Assembly (NCBI GenBank): GCA_003487005.1
Contig: DNFG01000024.1
Span: 1-6,677, forward strand
Reading direction: 5' to 3'
DNA from: Bryobacterales bacterium
GTDB lineage: Bacteria > Acidobacteriota > Terriglobia > Bryobacterales > Bryobacteraceae
DNA length: 6,677 bases
Both the position numbers and the translations under genes were made by a program. The notes beneath the pieces are model-generated. The model saw only the letters and a list, made by a program, of their open reading frames with translations, searched no databases and had not been told where the DNA came from. Each line of letters starts with the position of its first letter. Position 1 is the stretch's first letter. Positions 1-4,993 of the stretch are shown one piece after another.

Positions 1-990
1 GGCCAGCACGATGCCGGCGCGGACGGCTTCCCGGGGCGAGCGCGGGCGCACCGGCACGCCGTCAACTGTAACTTCCCCGGAATCAACGGGATCGACGCCA
101 AACAGCGCCCGGCAGAGTTCGGTCCGTCCGGCGCCCACCAGGCCGGCGAGGCCGAGGATTTCGCCCGCCCGGGCCTCGAAGCTGATCTTGTCCAGCACCC
201 CTCGCCTCGTTAACCCGTTCACTTTTAACCGGATAGCCCCGCTCTCCCGCCCGCCGCGGCGGCCCGTCGAGATCGTCCGTCCCACCATCTGCCGGACCAG
301 TTCGTCGTTTGTCACCTCCGCCATCGGCGCGCTGAAAACCGTCTCGCCGTCGCGCAAAACCGTCGCCCGGTCGCCCAATTCGCGCAATTCTCCCATTCTG
401 TGGGTGATGTAGACCACCGCGACGCCGCGCTCCTTCAAGTCGCGCACAATGCGGAAAACTTCGCGCGTTTCGGCGCCCGACAGCGCCGAAGTGGGCTCGT
501 CGAAGATCAGAAGTGACGCTTTTTGCGCGATCGAGCGGCAGATTTCGACCATCTGGCGCTCGGCCGGGCTGAGCCGTTCGACCCGCCAGTCCGCGTCGAG
601 CGGAAACCGGTGCTCCGCGATCAATTCACGCGCCAGACGGCGAATCTCGCCCCGGCGGACGAACCCCGGCGGGCCGGAAGGCTCGCGGCCCAGCCAGAGA
701 TTCTCGGCGATGGTCAAATGGGGGGCCAGCAGGCTCTCCTGGTGGACCATGGCGATCCCCGCCCGCTGGGCTTCGGCCGGATTCCGGAAGCGCGCCGGCG
801 CGCCCCGCCAGAGCAACTGGCCGGCGTCGGGCAGGATCATCCCGGCGGTGATCTTCATCAGCGTGGATTTGCCGGCGCCGTTTTCGCCCAGCAGAAGATG
901 GACTTCGCTCGCGGCCACCCGCAGATCGCCCCGGCGCAGCGCGGCGATGCCCCCGAAGCGTTTCTGCATCTGCTGGAGTTCGAGCACCAT
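1..990 (-). CDS. Sugar-type ABC transporter ATP-binding protein, N-terminal 330 residues (runs off left edge)
   Basis: This is the cytoplasmic ATPase of a ribose/galactose-type (CUT2, RbsA/MglA-like) importer, which couples ATP hydrolysis to uptake of a sugar or similar solute through a membrane permease. The first nucleotide-binding domain is complete: Walker A GENGAGKST (35-43), Q-loop HQES (Gln84), a signature region reading LSPAE (140-144) as is usual in this family, Walker B LLIFDEPTSAL (160-170, Asp164/Glu165) and H-loop His197. A second domain starts near residue 252 and has the family's degenerate P-loop, GLVGAGRTEL (283-292). Family members are about 500 residues, so roughly 170 C-terminal residues lie beyond the edge. 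The ATG at 990 gives the usual start just before strand 1 (MVLELQQMQKRFGG). No clear Shine-Dalgarno precedes it. The permease and binding-protein genes are not in the window, so the substrate is unknown. The neighbouring gene starts 30 bp away on the other strand. Confidence 0.93.
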   Translation of the reverse strand, partial: MVLELQQMQKRFGGIAALRRGDLRVAASEVHLLLGENGAGKSTLMKITAGMILPDAGQLLWRGAPARFRNPAEAQRAGIAMVHQESLLAPHLTIAENLWLGREPSGPPGFVRRGEIRRLARELIAEHRFPLDADWRVERLSPAERQMVEICRSIAQKASLLIFDEPTSALSGAETREVFRIVRDLKERGVAVVYITHRMGELRELGDRATVLRDGETVFSAPMAEVTNDELVRQMVGRTISTGRRGGRESGAIRLKVNGLTRRGVLDKISFEARAGEILGLAGLVGAGRTELCRALFGVDPVDSGEVTVDGVPVRPRSPREAVRAGIVLA

Positions 991-1020
991 CAGGCCAAGC
1001 AGACAGCTTAACGCTTCTGT

Positions 1021-1467
1021 ATGCCCAAATTCGTGCACAGTTCGGTGATTCCGGCCCCCGTGGAGGCCGTTTTCGCGTTCCATGAGCGCCCGGACGCGCT
1101 CGAAATGCTGACGCCGCCCTTCGCCCCGGTCCGGGTGATCCGCAAAGTGGGCGGCCTGGCGCCCGGCGCGGTGGTCGAACTCGAAGTGCCGCTCGGGCCA
1201 TTCCGGCGGCGCTGGGTCGCCCGGCACACCGAATATCAAAAGAACCGCCTGTTCGCCGACGTCCAGGAACAGGGCCCGTTCCGGCGCTGGGTGCATCACC
1301 ACCGCTTCGAGGCGCTCTCCGCCCACGAAACCCGGTTGACCGACGAGATCGACTTCAGCCTCCCCGGCGGGGCTTTGATCGACTTTTTCGGCGCCTGGGT
1401 CGCGCGCTGGCAGTTGCGGCGAATGTTCCGCTTCCGCCATGAAGCCACGCGCCGCGCGGTCGTCTAG
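1021..1467 (+). CDS. SRPBCC-family ligand-binding protein (COG4276-like)
   Basis: This is a 148-residue soluble protein of the START/Bet v1-like SRPBCC superfamily, whose helix-grip fold encloses a hydrophobic pocket for a lipid or other apolar ligand. It resembles the stand-alone COG4276 group, often annotated 'cyclase/dehydrase'. Features of that group seen here are an opening strand with a PAPVEAVFAFHERPDALEMLTPP block (residues 12-34), the central RRWVHHHRFEAL segment (about 88-99), a TRLTDEIDF strand, and a long C-terminal helix ending in RMFRFRHEATRR. There is no signal peptide or membrane segment. The ATG at 1021 is the first possible start after an in-frame stop at 1009-1011. No Shine-Dalgarno is visible before it. 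The gene ends 9 bp before the stop of the convergent dnaB gene, with no hairpin terminator between them. The ligand and physiological role cannot be read from the sequence. Confidence 0.85.
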   Translation: MPKFVHSSVIPAPVEAVFAFHERPDALEMLTPPFAPVRVIRKVGGLAPGAVVELEVPLGPFRRRWVARHTEYQKNRLFADVQEQGPFRRWVHHHRFEALSAHETRLTDEIDFSLPGGALIDFFGAWVARWQLRRMFRFRHEATRRAVV

Positions 1468-1476
1468 CCCCCGGCG

Positions 1477-2994
1477 CTACTCCATCGGGGTGTCGTCGAT
1501 GAAGTCGTCGGCGGGGTTTTCGAACTTGGTGTACTCGTGGAGGAAAACCAGCGGGATCTTGCCGGTGGGCCCGTTCCTCTGTTTGGCGAGGATCAGTTCG
1601 GCGACGCCGCGGAGGTCTTCCCGTTCCTTTTGATAGACTTCCGGGCGGAAGATGAAGCTCACCAGGTCGGCGTCCTGTTCGATGGAGCCCGATTCGCGCA
1701 GGTCGCTCAGTTGGGGGCGGTGGTCGCCGAGGCGCTGTTCGGGCGCGCGGCTGAGCTGGGACAGCACCAGAAACGGCACATCCATGTCCTTCGCCATCAA
1801 CTTCATACCGCGCGAGAGAGCGCCGACCTCGAGTGTCCGGTTGGAACTCCGGCCGAGGTTGGGCGTCGGCATCAACTGGAGGTAATCGACGACCACCAGG
1901 CCGAGTTCCTGGCCATTGGCCTTGAGTTGAGAGGTCAGTTTCTGTAGTTTGGCGTTGACGTCCATCAGCGTCGTGGCGCTGGAGTCGTCGATATAGAGGG
2001 GGGCCTCGAAGAGGTCGGAGGCGGCCATGGTGAGACGGGCGCGTTCGTCCCGGTCGAGGTGGCCGACGCGGAACCGCTGTTGGTTCACCCGGGCTCGCGA
2101 ACAGATCAGACGCGTCATCAGCGATTCCTTCGACATTTCGAGCGAAAACACGGCGACGGCCTGGGGGCGGGCGCGATTGGTGGCGATATGCAGGGCGACG
2201 TTCAGGGCGAGGGCGGTCTTGCCCATCGCGGGGCGGGCGGCGAGGATGATCAGTTCACCGCCATGGAAGCCGCCGGTCATTTCATCGAAGCGGAGAAAAC
2301 CGGTACTGGTACCCTGAACGCGGCGGGATGGGTCGAGGAATCCGTCGAGGCCGCCTTCGGCGCGCTCGAAGACCTGGGCGGCGCTGATCAGATCGTCCTT
2401 CGCCTGCGCCTGACTGAGGCCCATCAGGGTGGTTTGTGCGGCGCCGATGATGTCGGCGGGGCCCTCCTCGCCCATGTAGCAGCGGTGCATCAACTCCTGG
2501 CTGGTAAAAATTACCTGGCGCAGAAGGCTCTTGTCCTTGACGATGGCGACGTAACTTTCCAGGTTGTAGAGTTCCGGCAGGCCTTCGTCGAGGCTGACGA
2601 GATAGCTGAGACCGTCGACGGACTCGAGTTCGCCCCGGCGCATCAGTTCATTGGCCAGTGTGACGCGGTCGATGCGCTCATCGCGGCCGTGGATATCGAG
2701 CATTCTCTGGAAGATACGCCGGTGTTTCTCCAGGCTGAAGTCGTCGGGCGCGAGGGAGGCAGCGACGGTGATGAACGAGGCGTCGTTCATGAGGACAGCA
2801 CCCAGCACCATCCGCTCGGCGTAGAGATTGGAGGGGAGTCCGCGCTCGTAGGCTGGGTCGGTCTGCTGCATGCTGGACATGGTCCGGAAGCGGGCCTCGG
2901 GGGAGAGGGGACGCTTCTCAAGATACCGTTCCCGGCCGCCGCCCGCAAGCGGATTCCGTGATTGGGTACTATTTTCCGAAATAGTACTTGACAT
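1477..2994 (-). CDS. dnaB: Replicative DNA helicase DnaB
   Basis: DnaB is the hexameric helicase that unwinds DNA 5'-to-3' at the replication fork and recruits DnaG primase. The N-terminal helical domain begins at GLPSNLYAERMVLGAVL (52-68) and runs to about residue 155. The RecA-like motor carries Walker A ARPAMGKTAL (253-262), catalytic Glu286 in SLEMS, Walker B LGLVVVDYLQLM (364-375), LSQLSR (411-416), the LRESGSIEQDADL block (432-444) and KQRNGPTG (471-478), which holds the expected arginine finger. No intein interrupts it. The 505-residue call uses the upstream ATG at 2994, with GAGGA about 12 nt before it. The first 41 residues are unlike DnaB and include a 9-bp palindrome in codons 3-10. 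ATGs at 2880 (Met39) or 2871 (Met42) would give the usual length of about 464 residues but have no Shine-Dalgarno. The function is secure and the start is not. No convincing promoter was found on this strand. Confidence 0.96.
   Translation of the reverse strand: MSSTISENSTQSRNPLAGGGRERYLEKRPLSPEARFRTMSSMQQTDPAYERGLPSNLYAERMVLGAVLMNDASFITVAASLAPDDFSLEKHRRIFQRMLDIHGRDERIDRVTLANELMRRGELESVDGLSYLVSLDEGLPELYNLESYVAIVKDKSLLRQVIFTSQELMHRCYMGEEGPADIIGAAQTTLMGLSQAQAKDDLISAAQVFERAEGGLDGFLDPSRRVQGTSTGFLRFDEMTGGFHGGELIILAARPAMGKTALALNVALHIATNRARPQAVAVFSLEMSKESLMTRLICSRARVNQQRFRVGHLDRDERARLTMAASDLFEAPLYIDDSSATTLMDVNAKLQKLTSQLKANGQELGLVVVDYLQLMPTPNLGRSSNRTLEVGALSRGMKLMAKDMDVPFLVLSQLSRAPEQRLGDHRPQLSDLRESGSIEQDADLVSFIFRPEVYQKEREDLRGVAELILAKQRNGPTGKIPLVFLHEYTKFENPADDFIDDTPME
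2966..2987. repeat. Perfect 9-bp inverted repeat next to the PEP-CTERM gene -35
   Basis: The arms GTACTATTT (2966-2974) and AAATAGTAC (2979-2987) are perfectly complementary around a TCCG loop. The dyad ends one base before a TTGACA hexamer on the plus strand. It also lies inside codons 3-10 of dnaB if dnaB starts at 2994. It is AT-rich in a GC-rich setting. It could be a binding site for a dimeric regulator of the divergent pair or, on the minus strand, an RNA hairpin near the start of the dnaB message. The dyad is read directly from the sequence; the function is inferred. Confidence 0.65.
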
Positions 2995-3016
2995 GTAGGA
3001 CCAACGTCCTCAGAAT
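2988..3016 (+). promoter_or_regulatory. Predicted sigma70-type promoter of the PEP-CTERM protein gene
   Basis: A consensus -35 TTGACA (2988-2993) is separated by 17 bp from CAGAAT (3011-3016), which matches 4 of 6 bases of the -10 consensus. Transcription would begin near 3023 and give a leader of about 75 nt before the ATG at 3099. The spacer itself holds a perfect 5-bp dyad, AGGAC (2997-3001) / GTCCT (3006-3010), a possible operator position. The call rests on hexamer match and spacing only. Confidence 0.55.
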
Positions 3017-3032
3017 GGGGTAAGGTTGTCCG

Positions 3033-3084
3033 ACGGTCTAGTACTTTTCGAATACAGACCGTAGTCTGATAGACCTCTAGGAGG
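3033..3084 (+). promoter_or_regulatory. Structured 5' leader with competing hairpins ahead of the PEP-CTERM gene
   Basis: Four short stems can be drawn in the predicted leader RNA. A: ACGGTCT-(A)-GTA (3033-3043) with TAC-AGACCGT (3053-3062), 10 bp with one bulged base. B: CAGAC (3055-3059) with GTCTG (3064-3068). C: GTCT (3064-3067) with AGAC (3071-3074). D: CCTC (3074-3077) with GAGG (3081-3084), which would cover the ribosome binding site. A and B share bases, B and C share bases, and C and D share base 3074, so neighbouring stems exclude one another. In addition, AGACC at 3071-3075 repeats AGACC at 3056-3060 and could replace it in stem A. The layout is compatible with translational control or a thermosensor, but it matches no riboswitch class I recognise. 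The pairings are seen in the sequence; the regulation is inferred. Confidence 0.4.
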
Positions 3085-3086
3085 AG
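3079..3086 (+). promoter_or_regulatory. Strong Shine-Dalgarno of the PEP-CTERM gene
   Basis: AGGAGGAG lies 12 nt before the ATG at 3099 and is the best ribosome binding site in the window. The spacing is longer than usual. Part of it (GAGG, 3081-3084) can pair with CCTC at 3074-3077 just upstream, so its accessibility may depend on the leader fold. Confidence 0.75.
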
Positions 3087-3098
3087 ATCTCTCACAAC

Positions 3099-3674
3099 AT
3101 GCTTCGCAAAATTCTTCCCGTTCTGGCTTTGGTGGCCGCCCTTTTCGTGGCTGCGCCCACCCAGGCCGCGATCGTTCAGCTTGGCCCTGTCTCTCCCAAT
3201 GGTGGGACCCCCCTGAGCGCCGGCGACACACTGGACCTCGTCTGGAACCTTCCGAACGACATCCTGTTCATCAACAGCATCACTTTTGAACTGAACGGCC
3301 GCTCGGGGCTCGGCGACTCCACTGCTGACTTCCGGTTCATCGTGGTCAATCCCGGCACCAACTACCGCATCTTCAACAATGCGGCCAACTGGTTCTCGAC
3401 CGGCGCGGACACTCCCTTCGACCTGAACTCGGGTGCCCTGACCGACGGCGCGACCTCCAGCAATGGTGGTGTCCTTGACTTCGGTCAGCTGATCAGCGCG
3501 GGCCTCATCACGAGCCGCATTGTGATCCGCAGCGGAGACTTCCTCGACGTGGGCTTCACCTCCGCGAACGTCACCCTCGACTACCGCGCGGTCCCCGAAC
3601 CGGGCACGGTTGCTCTGATGGGCTTCGGCCTGCTGGCTGTGGGCTTCGCCGCCCGCCGCCGCCGCAAGGCCTGA
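3099..3674 (+). CDS. Exported PEP-CTERM sorting domain protein
   Basis: This 191-residue secreted protein has a textbook N-terminal signal peptide: MLRK, then a hydrophobic stretch (about 5-19) and a likely cleavage after TQA-A (23/24). The C-terminus is a complete PEP-CTERM signal: VPEPGT (165-170), a hydrophobic helix (about 171-185) and the basic tail RRRRK (186-190). In known systems an exosortase (EpsH family) recognises this signal and processes the protein during export to the envelope or extracellular matrix. The body (about 25-160) is rich in Gly, Asn, Asp, Ser and Thr, looks beta-strand rich and contains no cysteine; I recognise no named domain in it. The start is fixed by the strong AGGAGGAG upstream. 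The gene has its own predicted promoter, a structured leader and a terminator, so it is probably monocistronic. No exosortase gene is present in the window. The sorting call is very secure; the role of the body is unknown. Confidence 0.93.
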   Translation: MLRKILPVLALVAALFVAAPTQAAIVQLGPVSPNGGTPLSAGDTLDLVWNLPNDILFINSITFELNGRSGLGDSTADFRFIVVNPGTNYRIFNNAANWFSTGADTPFDLNSGALTDGATSSNGGVLDFGQLISAGLITSRIVIRSGDFLDVGFTSANVTLDYRAVPEPGTVALMGFGLLAVGFAARRRRKA

Positions 3675-3697
3675 TTTCCTTCCGCAATCCCTAGGAC

Positions 3698-3729
3698 AAA
3701 GAGGCCTCCGCTTCGGCGGAGGCCTTCTT
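3698..3729 (+). terminator. Intrinsic terminator after the PEP-CTERM gene
   Basis: A 10-bp perfect GC-rich stem, AGGCCTCCGC (3702-3711) / GCGGAGGCCT (3716-3725), closes on a stable TTCG tetraloop. It is followed by a short T-rich run (TTCTT) and preceded by AAAG, so it may work weakly on the other strand as well. It begins 24 bp after the stop codon at 3674. Confidence 0.9.
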
Positions 3730-3853
3730 GCGTCAGGTCGATCCCAGGGATGGGCCAGCCGGCTGAGCCGTCAGAAGCGGCCTTGACGCCGCCGATTCAT
3801 CGCCAGGGCGGCACCGCCCGCGGCGCTGGCCAAGTGTACACCCTGCTCAGGTG

Positions 3854-3899
3854 GTGTCCTAAAGCTATTTGAATTCAATTACTTGGTATAGTTAGACAC
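3854..3899. repeat. AT-rich imperfect inverted repeat upstream of DAHP synthase
   Basis: GTGTC-c-TAA-ag-CTAT (3854-3868) pairs with ATAG-TTA-GACAC (3888-3899), giving 12 bp with two small bulges around a central AT-rich loop. The loop includes the perfect palindrome TTGAATTCAA (3869-3878). The block stands out from the GC-rich surroundings. It could be a degenerate small mobile-element remnant, an operator region or a hairpin. TATAGT (3887-3892) inside it resembles a -10 box but has no good -35 partner. No target-site duplication was recognised. Confidence 0.4.
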
Positions 3900-3913
3900 T
3901 TGACAGAAGTGTC
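3895..3913. repeat. Operator-like 7-bp dyad over the DAHP synthase -35
   Basis: GACACTT (3895-3901) and AAGTGTC (3907-3913) are perfect inverted arms around GACAG. A second nested dyad, TGACA (3901-3905) / TGTCA (3910-3914), shares the same bases. Both overlap the TTGACA hexamer at 3900-3905, a classic position for a repressor to block RNA polymerase. The regulator is not identifiable from this window. Confidence 0.45.
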
Positions 3914-3929
3914 ACTCGTGCGCTATCCT
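3900..3929 (+). promoter_or_regulatory. Predicted promoter of DAHP synthase, giving a leaderless mRNA
   Basis: A consensus -35 TTGACA (3900-3905), an 18-bp spacer and TATCCT (3924-3929, 4 of 6 matches) place the transcription start at about 3936-3937. The gene's ATG is at 3937-3939. The message would therefore have essentially no 5' leader, which fits the absence of any Shine-Dalgarno before this start. The call rests on motif match and spacing only. Confidence 0.55.
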
Positions 3930-3936
3930 GCCGGAC

Positions 3937-4980
3937 ATGATTATCTCGATGAAGAGACATGCGACGCGCGAGGAGATCGACGGGGTCATCCAAAGGATCA
4001 CCGAATTCGGCTACAAGATTCACGCGATCGAAGGCGAGGAGCGGGTGGTGATCGGCGCGATCGGCGTGGGGGACACGAGCAACTGTCTGGAGTCGCTGAC
4101 GGCGCTGGACTGTGTCGAGAAAGCGGTGCCGATTTCGGCGCCCTACAAGTTCGTCTCCCGCGAGTTCAAGAAGACAGATTCGGTGGTGAAGGTGGCGCCG
4201 GACATCGAGATCGGCTACGACCAGTTCGTGGTGATGGCGGGTCCGTGTTCGGTGGAGAGCGAGAAGCAGATCATGGAGTCCGCGGAACTGGCCCGCCGGG
4301 GCGGGGCGCGGGTGCTGCGCGGCGGGGCGTTCAAGCCGCGGACGTCGCCGTACGACTTTCAGGGTCTGGCTGAAGAAGGGCTGAAACTGCTGGCGAAGGC
4401 GCGGGCGGAGACGGGTCTGGCGATCGTGACCGAGGTGATGTCGGACGCCGAAGTGCCGCTGGTGGCCGAATACGCGGACATCATGCAGGTGGGAGCGCGG
4501 AATATGCAGAATTTCGCGCTGTTAAAGGCGTTGGGCAAGTGCGGGCGTCCGGTTCTGCTCAAGCGCGGGCTGTCGTCCACGATCAAGGAACTGCTGATGT
4601 CGGCGGAGTACATCGTGGCGCACGGCAACAAGGACGTGATGTTGTGCGAGCGCGGGATCCGGACGTTCGAGACCGCGACGCGGAACACGTGCGACATCGT
4701 GTCGATCGCGTTGTTGCGAGAAATGACGCATCTGCCGGTGGTGCTCGATCCGTCGCACGCGACGGGCAAGCGGAGCCTGGTGCCGCCACTGGCGCGGGCG
4801 GCGGTGGCGATCGGGGCGGACGCGCTGATCCTGGAGATTCACCCGAACCCGGCGAAGGCGATGTCGGACGGGGCGCAGTCGCTGGATCCGCAGCAATGGA
4901 TGGCGATGATGGAGGACTTGCAGCCGTACATCGCGTTGTGGAAGCAGGCGCGCCTGGCTTCACAGCCGGTGGCGGTGTAG
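3937..4980 (+). CDS. aroF: 3-deoxy-7-phosphoheptulonate (DAHP) synthase, class I beta
   Basis: This enzyme condenses phosphoenolpyruvate with erythrose 4-phosphate to DAHP, the first step of the shikimate pathway to Phe, Tyr, Trp and chorismate, in the cytosol. Residues 1 to about 70 form the small ferredoxin-like regulatory domain of the Thermotoga-type enzymes, where it mediates feedback inhibition. The (beta/alpha)8 barrel follows with AGPCSVE (101-107, metal ligand Cys104), [16 protein letters not shown] (128-143), QVGARNMQN (184-192), LLKRG (207-211), ERGIRTFE (238-245), DPSHATGKR (271-279, His274), EIHPNP (300-305, Glu300) and SDGAQSLDP with Asp311. All expected catalytic and metal residues are present, and 347 residues is normal for the group. 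The start MIISMK matches the family N-terminus; Met5 (3949) is a less likely alternative. It is probably cotranscribed with the gene starting at 4994. aroF is used as a generic family symbol. Confidence 0.96.
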   Translation: MIISMKRHATREEIDGVIQRITEFGYKIHAIEGEERVVIGAIGVGDTSNCLESLTALDCVEKAVPISAPYKFVSREFKKTDSVVKVAPDIEIGYDQFVVMAGPCSVESEKQIMESAELARRGGARVLRGGAFKPRTSPYDFQGLAEEGLKLLAKARAETGLAIVTEVMSDAEVPLVAEYADIMQVGARNMQNFALLKALGKCGRPVLLKRGLSSTIKELLMSAEYIVAHGNKDVMLCERGIRTFETATRNTCDIVSIALLREMTHLPVVLDPSHATGKRSLVPPLARAAVAIGADALILEIHPNPAKAMSDGAQSLDPQQWMAMMEDLQPYIALWKQARLASQPVAV

Positions 4981-4993
4981 TAGGCTCAGAAGC

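Noticed and set aside
571..573. Non-canonical LSPAE signature and degenerate second Walker A in the ABC ATPase as signs of decay
   Set aside because: Both are normal for RbsA/MglA-type two-domain sugar ATPases, whose second site carries GxxGAGRTE.
523..1011. Plus-strand frames opposite the ABC ATPase
   Set aside because: The minus strand holds a complete set of ABC motifs in one uninterrupted frame from 990 to 1; the opposite frames show no domain.
2241..2260. Possible intein or insertion in the dnaB P-loop, a common intein site
   Set aside because: The P-loop and all following motifs are continuous, and protein length is normal apart from the N-terminal question.
2059..2961. Long 300-codon plus-strand reading frame opposite dnaB
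   Set aside because: It lies entirely antisense to the conserved dnaB motifs. Its Glu/Asp/Gly/Ala/His-rich translation is typical of the complement of GC-rich coding DNA, with no domain or ribosome site.
2988..3050. Divergent promoter for dnaB overlapping the plus-strand promoter (TAGACC-N17-CATTCT on the minus strand)
   Set aside because: It has only four and three consensus matches in its hexamers, and the dnaB start is itself unsettled.
3026..3054. Second promoter TTGTCC-N17-CGAATA for the PEP-CTERM gene
   Set aside because: The -10 match is poor and it overlaps the leader hairpin. The TTGACA-N17-CAGAAT promoter upstream is clearly better.
3802..3830. GC-rich hairpin potential (GCCAG/CTGGC around GGGCGG/CCGCCC)
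   Set aside because: It has a two-base inner loop, poor continuity between inner and outer arms and no T-tract. Such pairings arise easily in GC-rich sequence.
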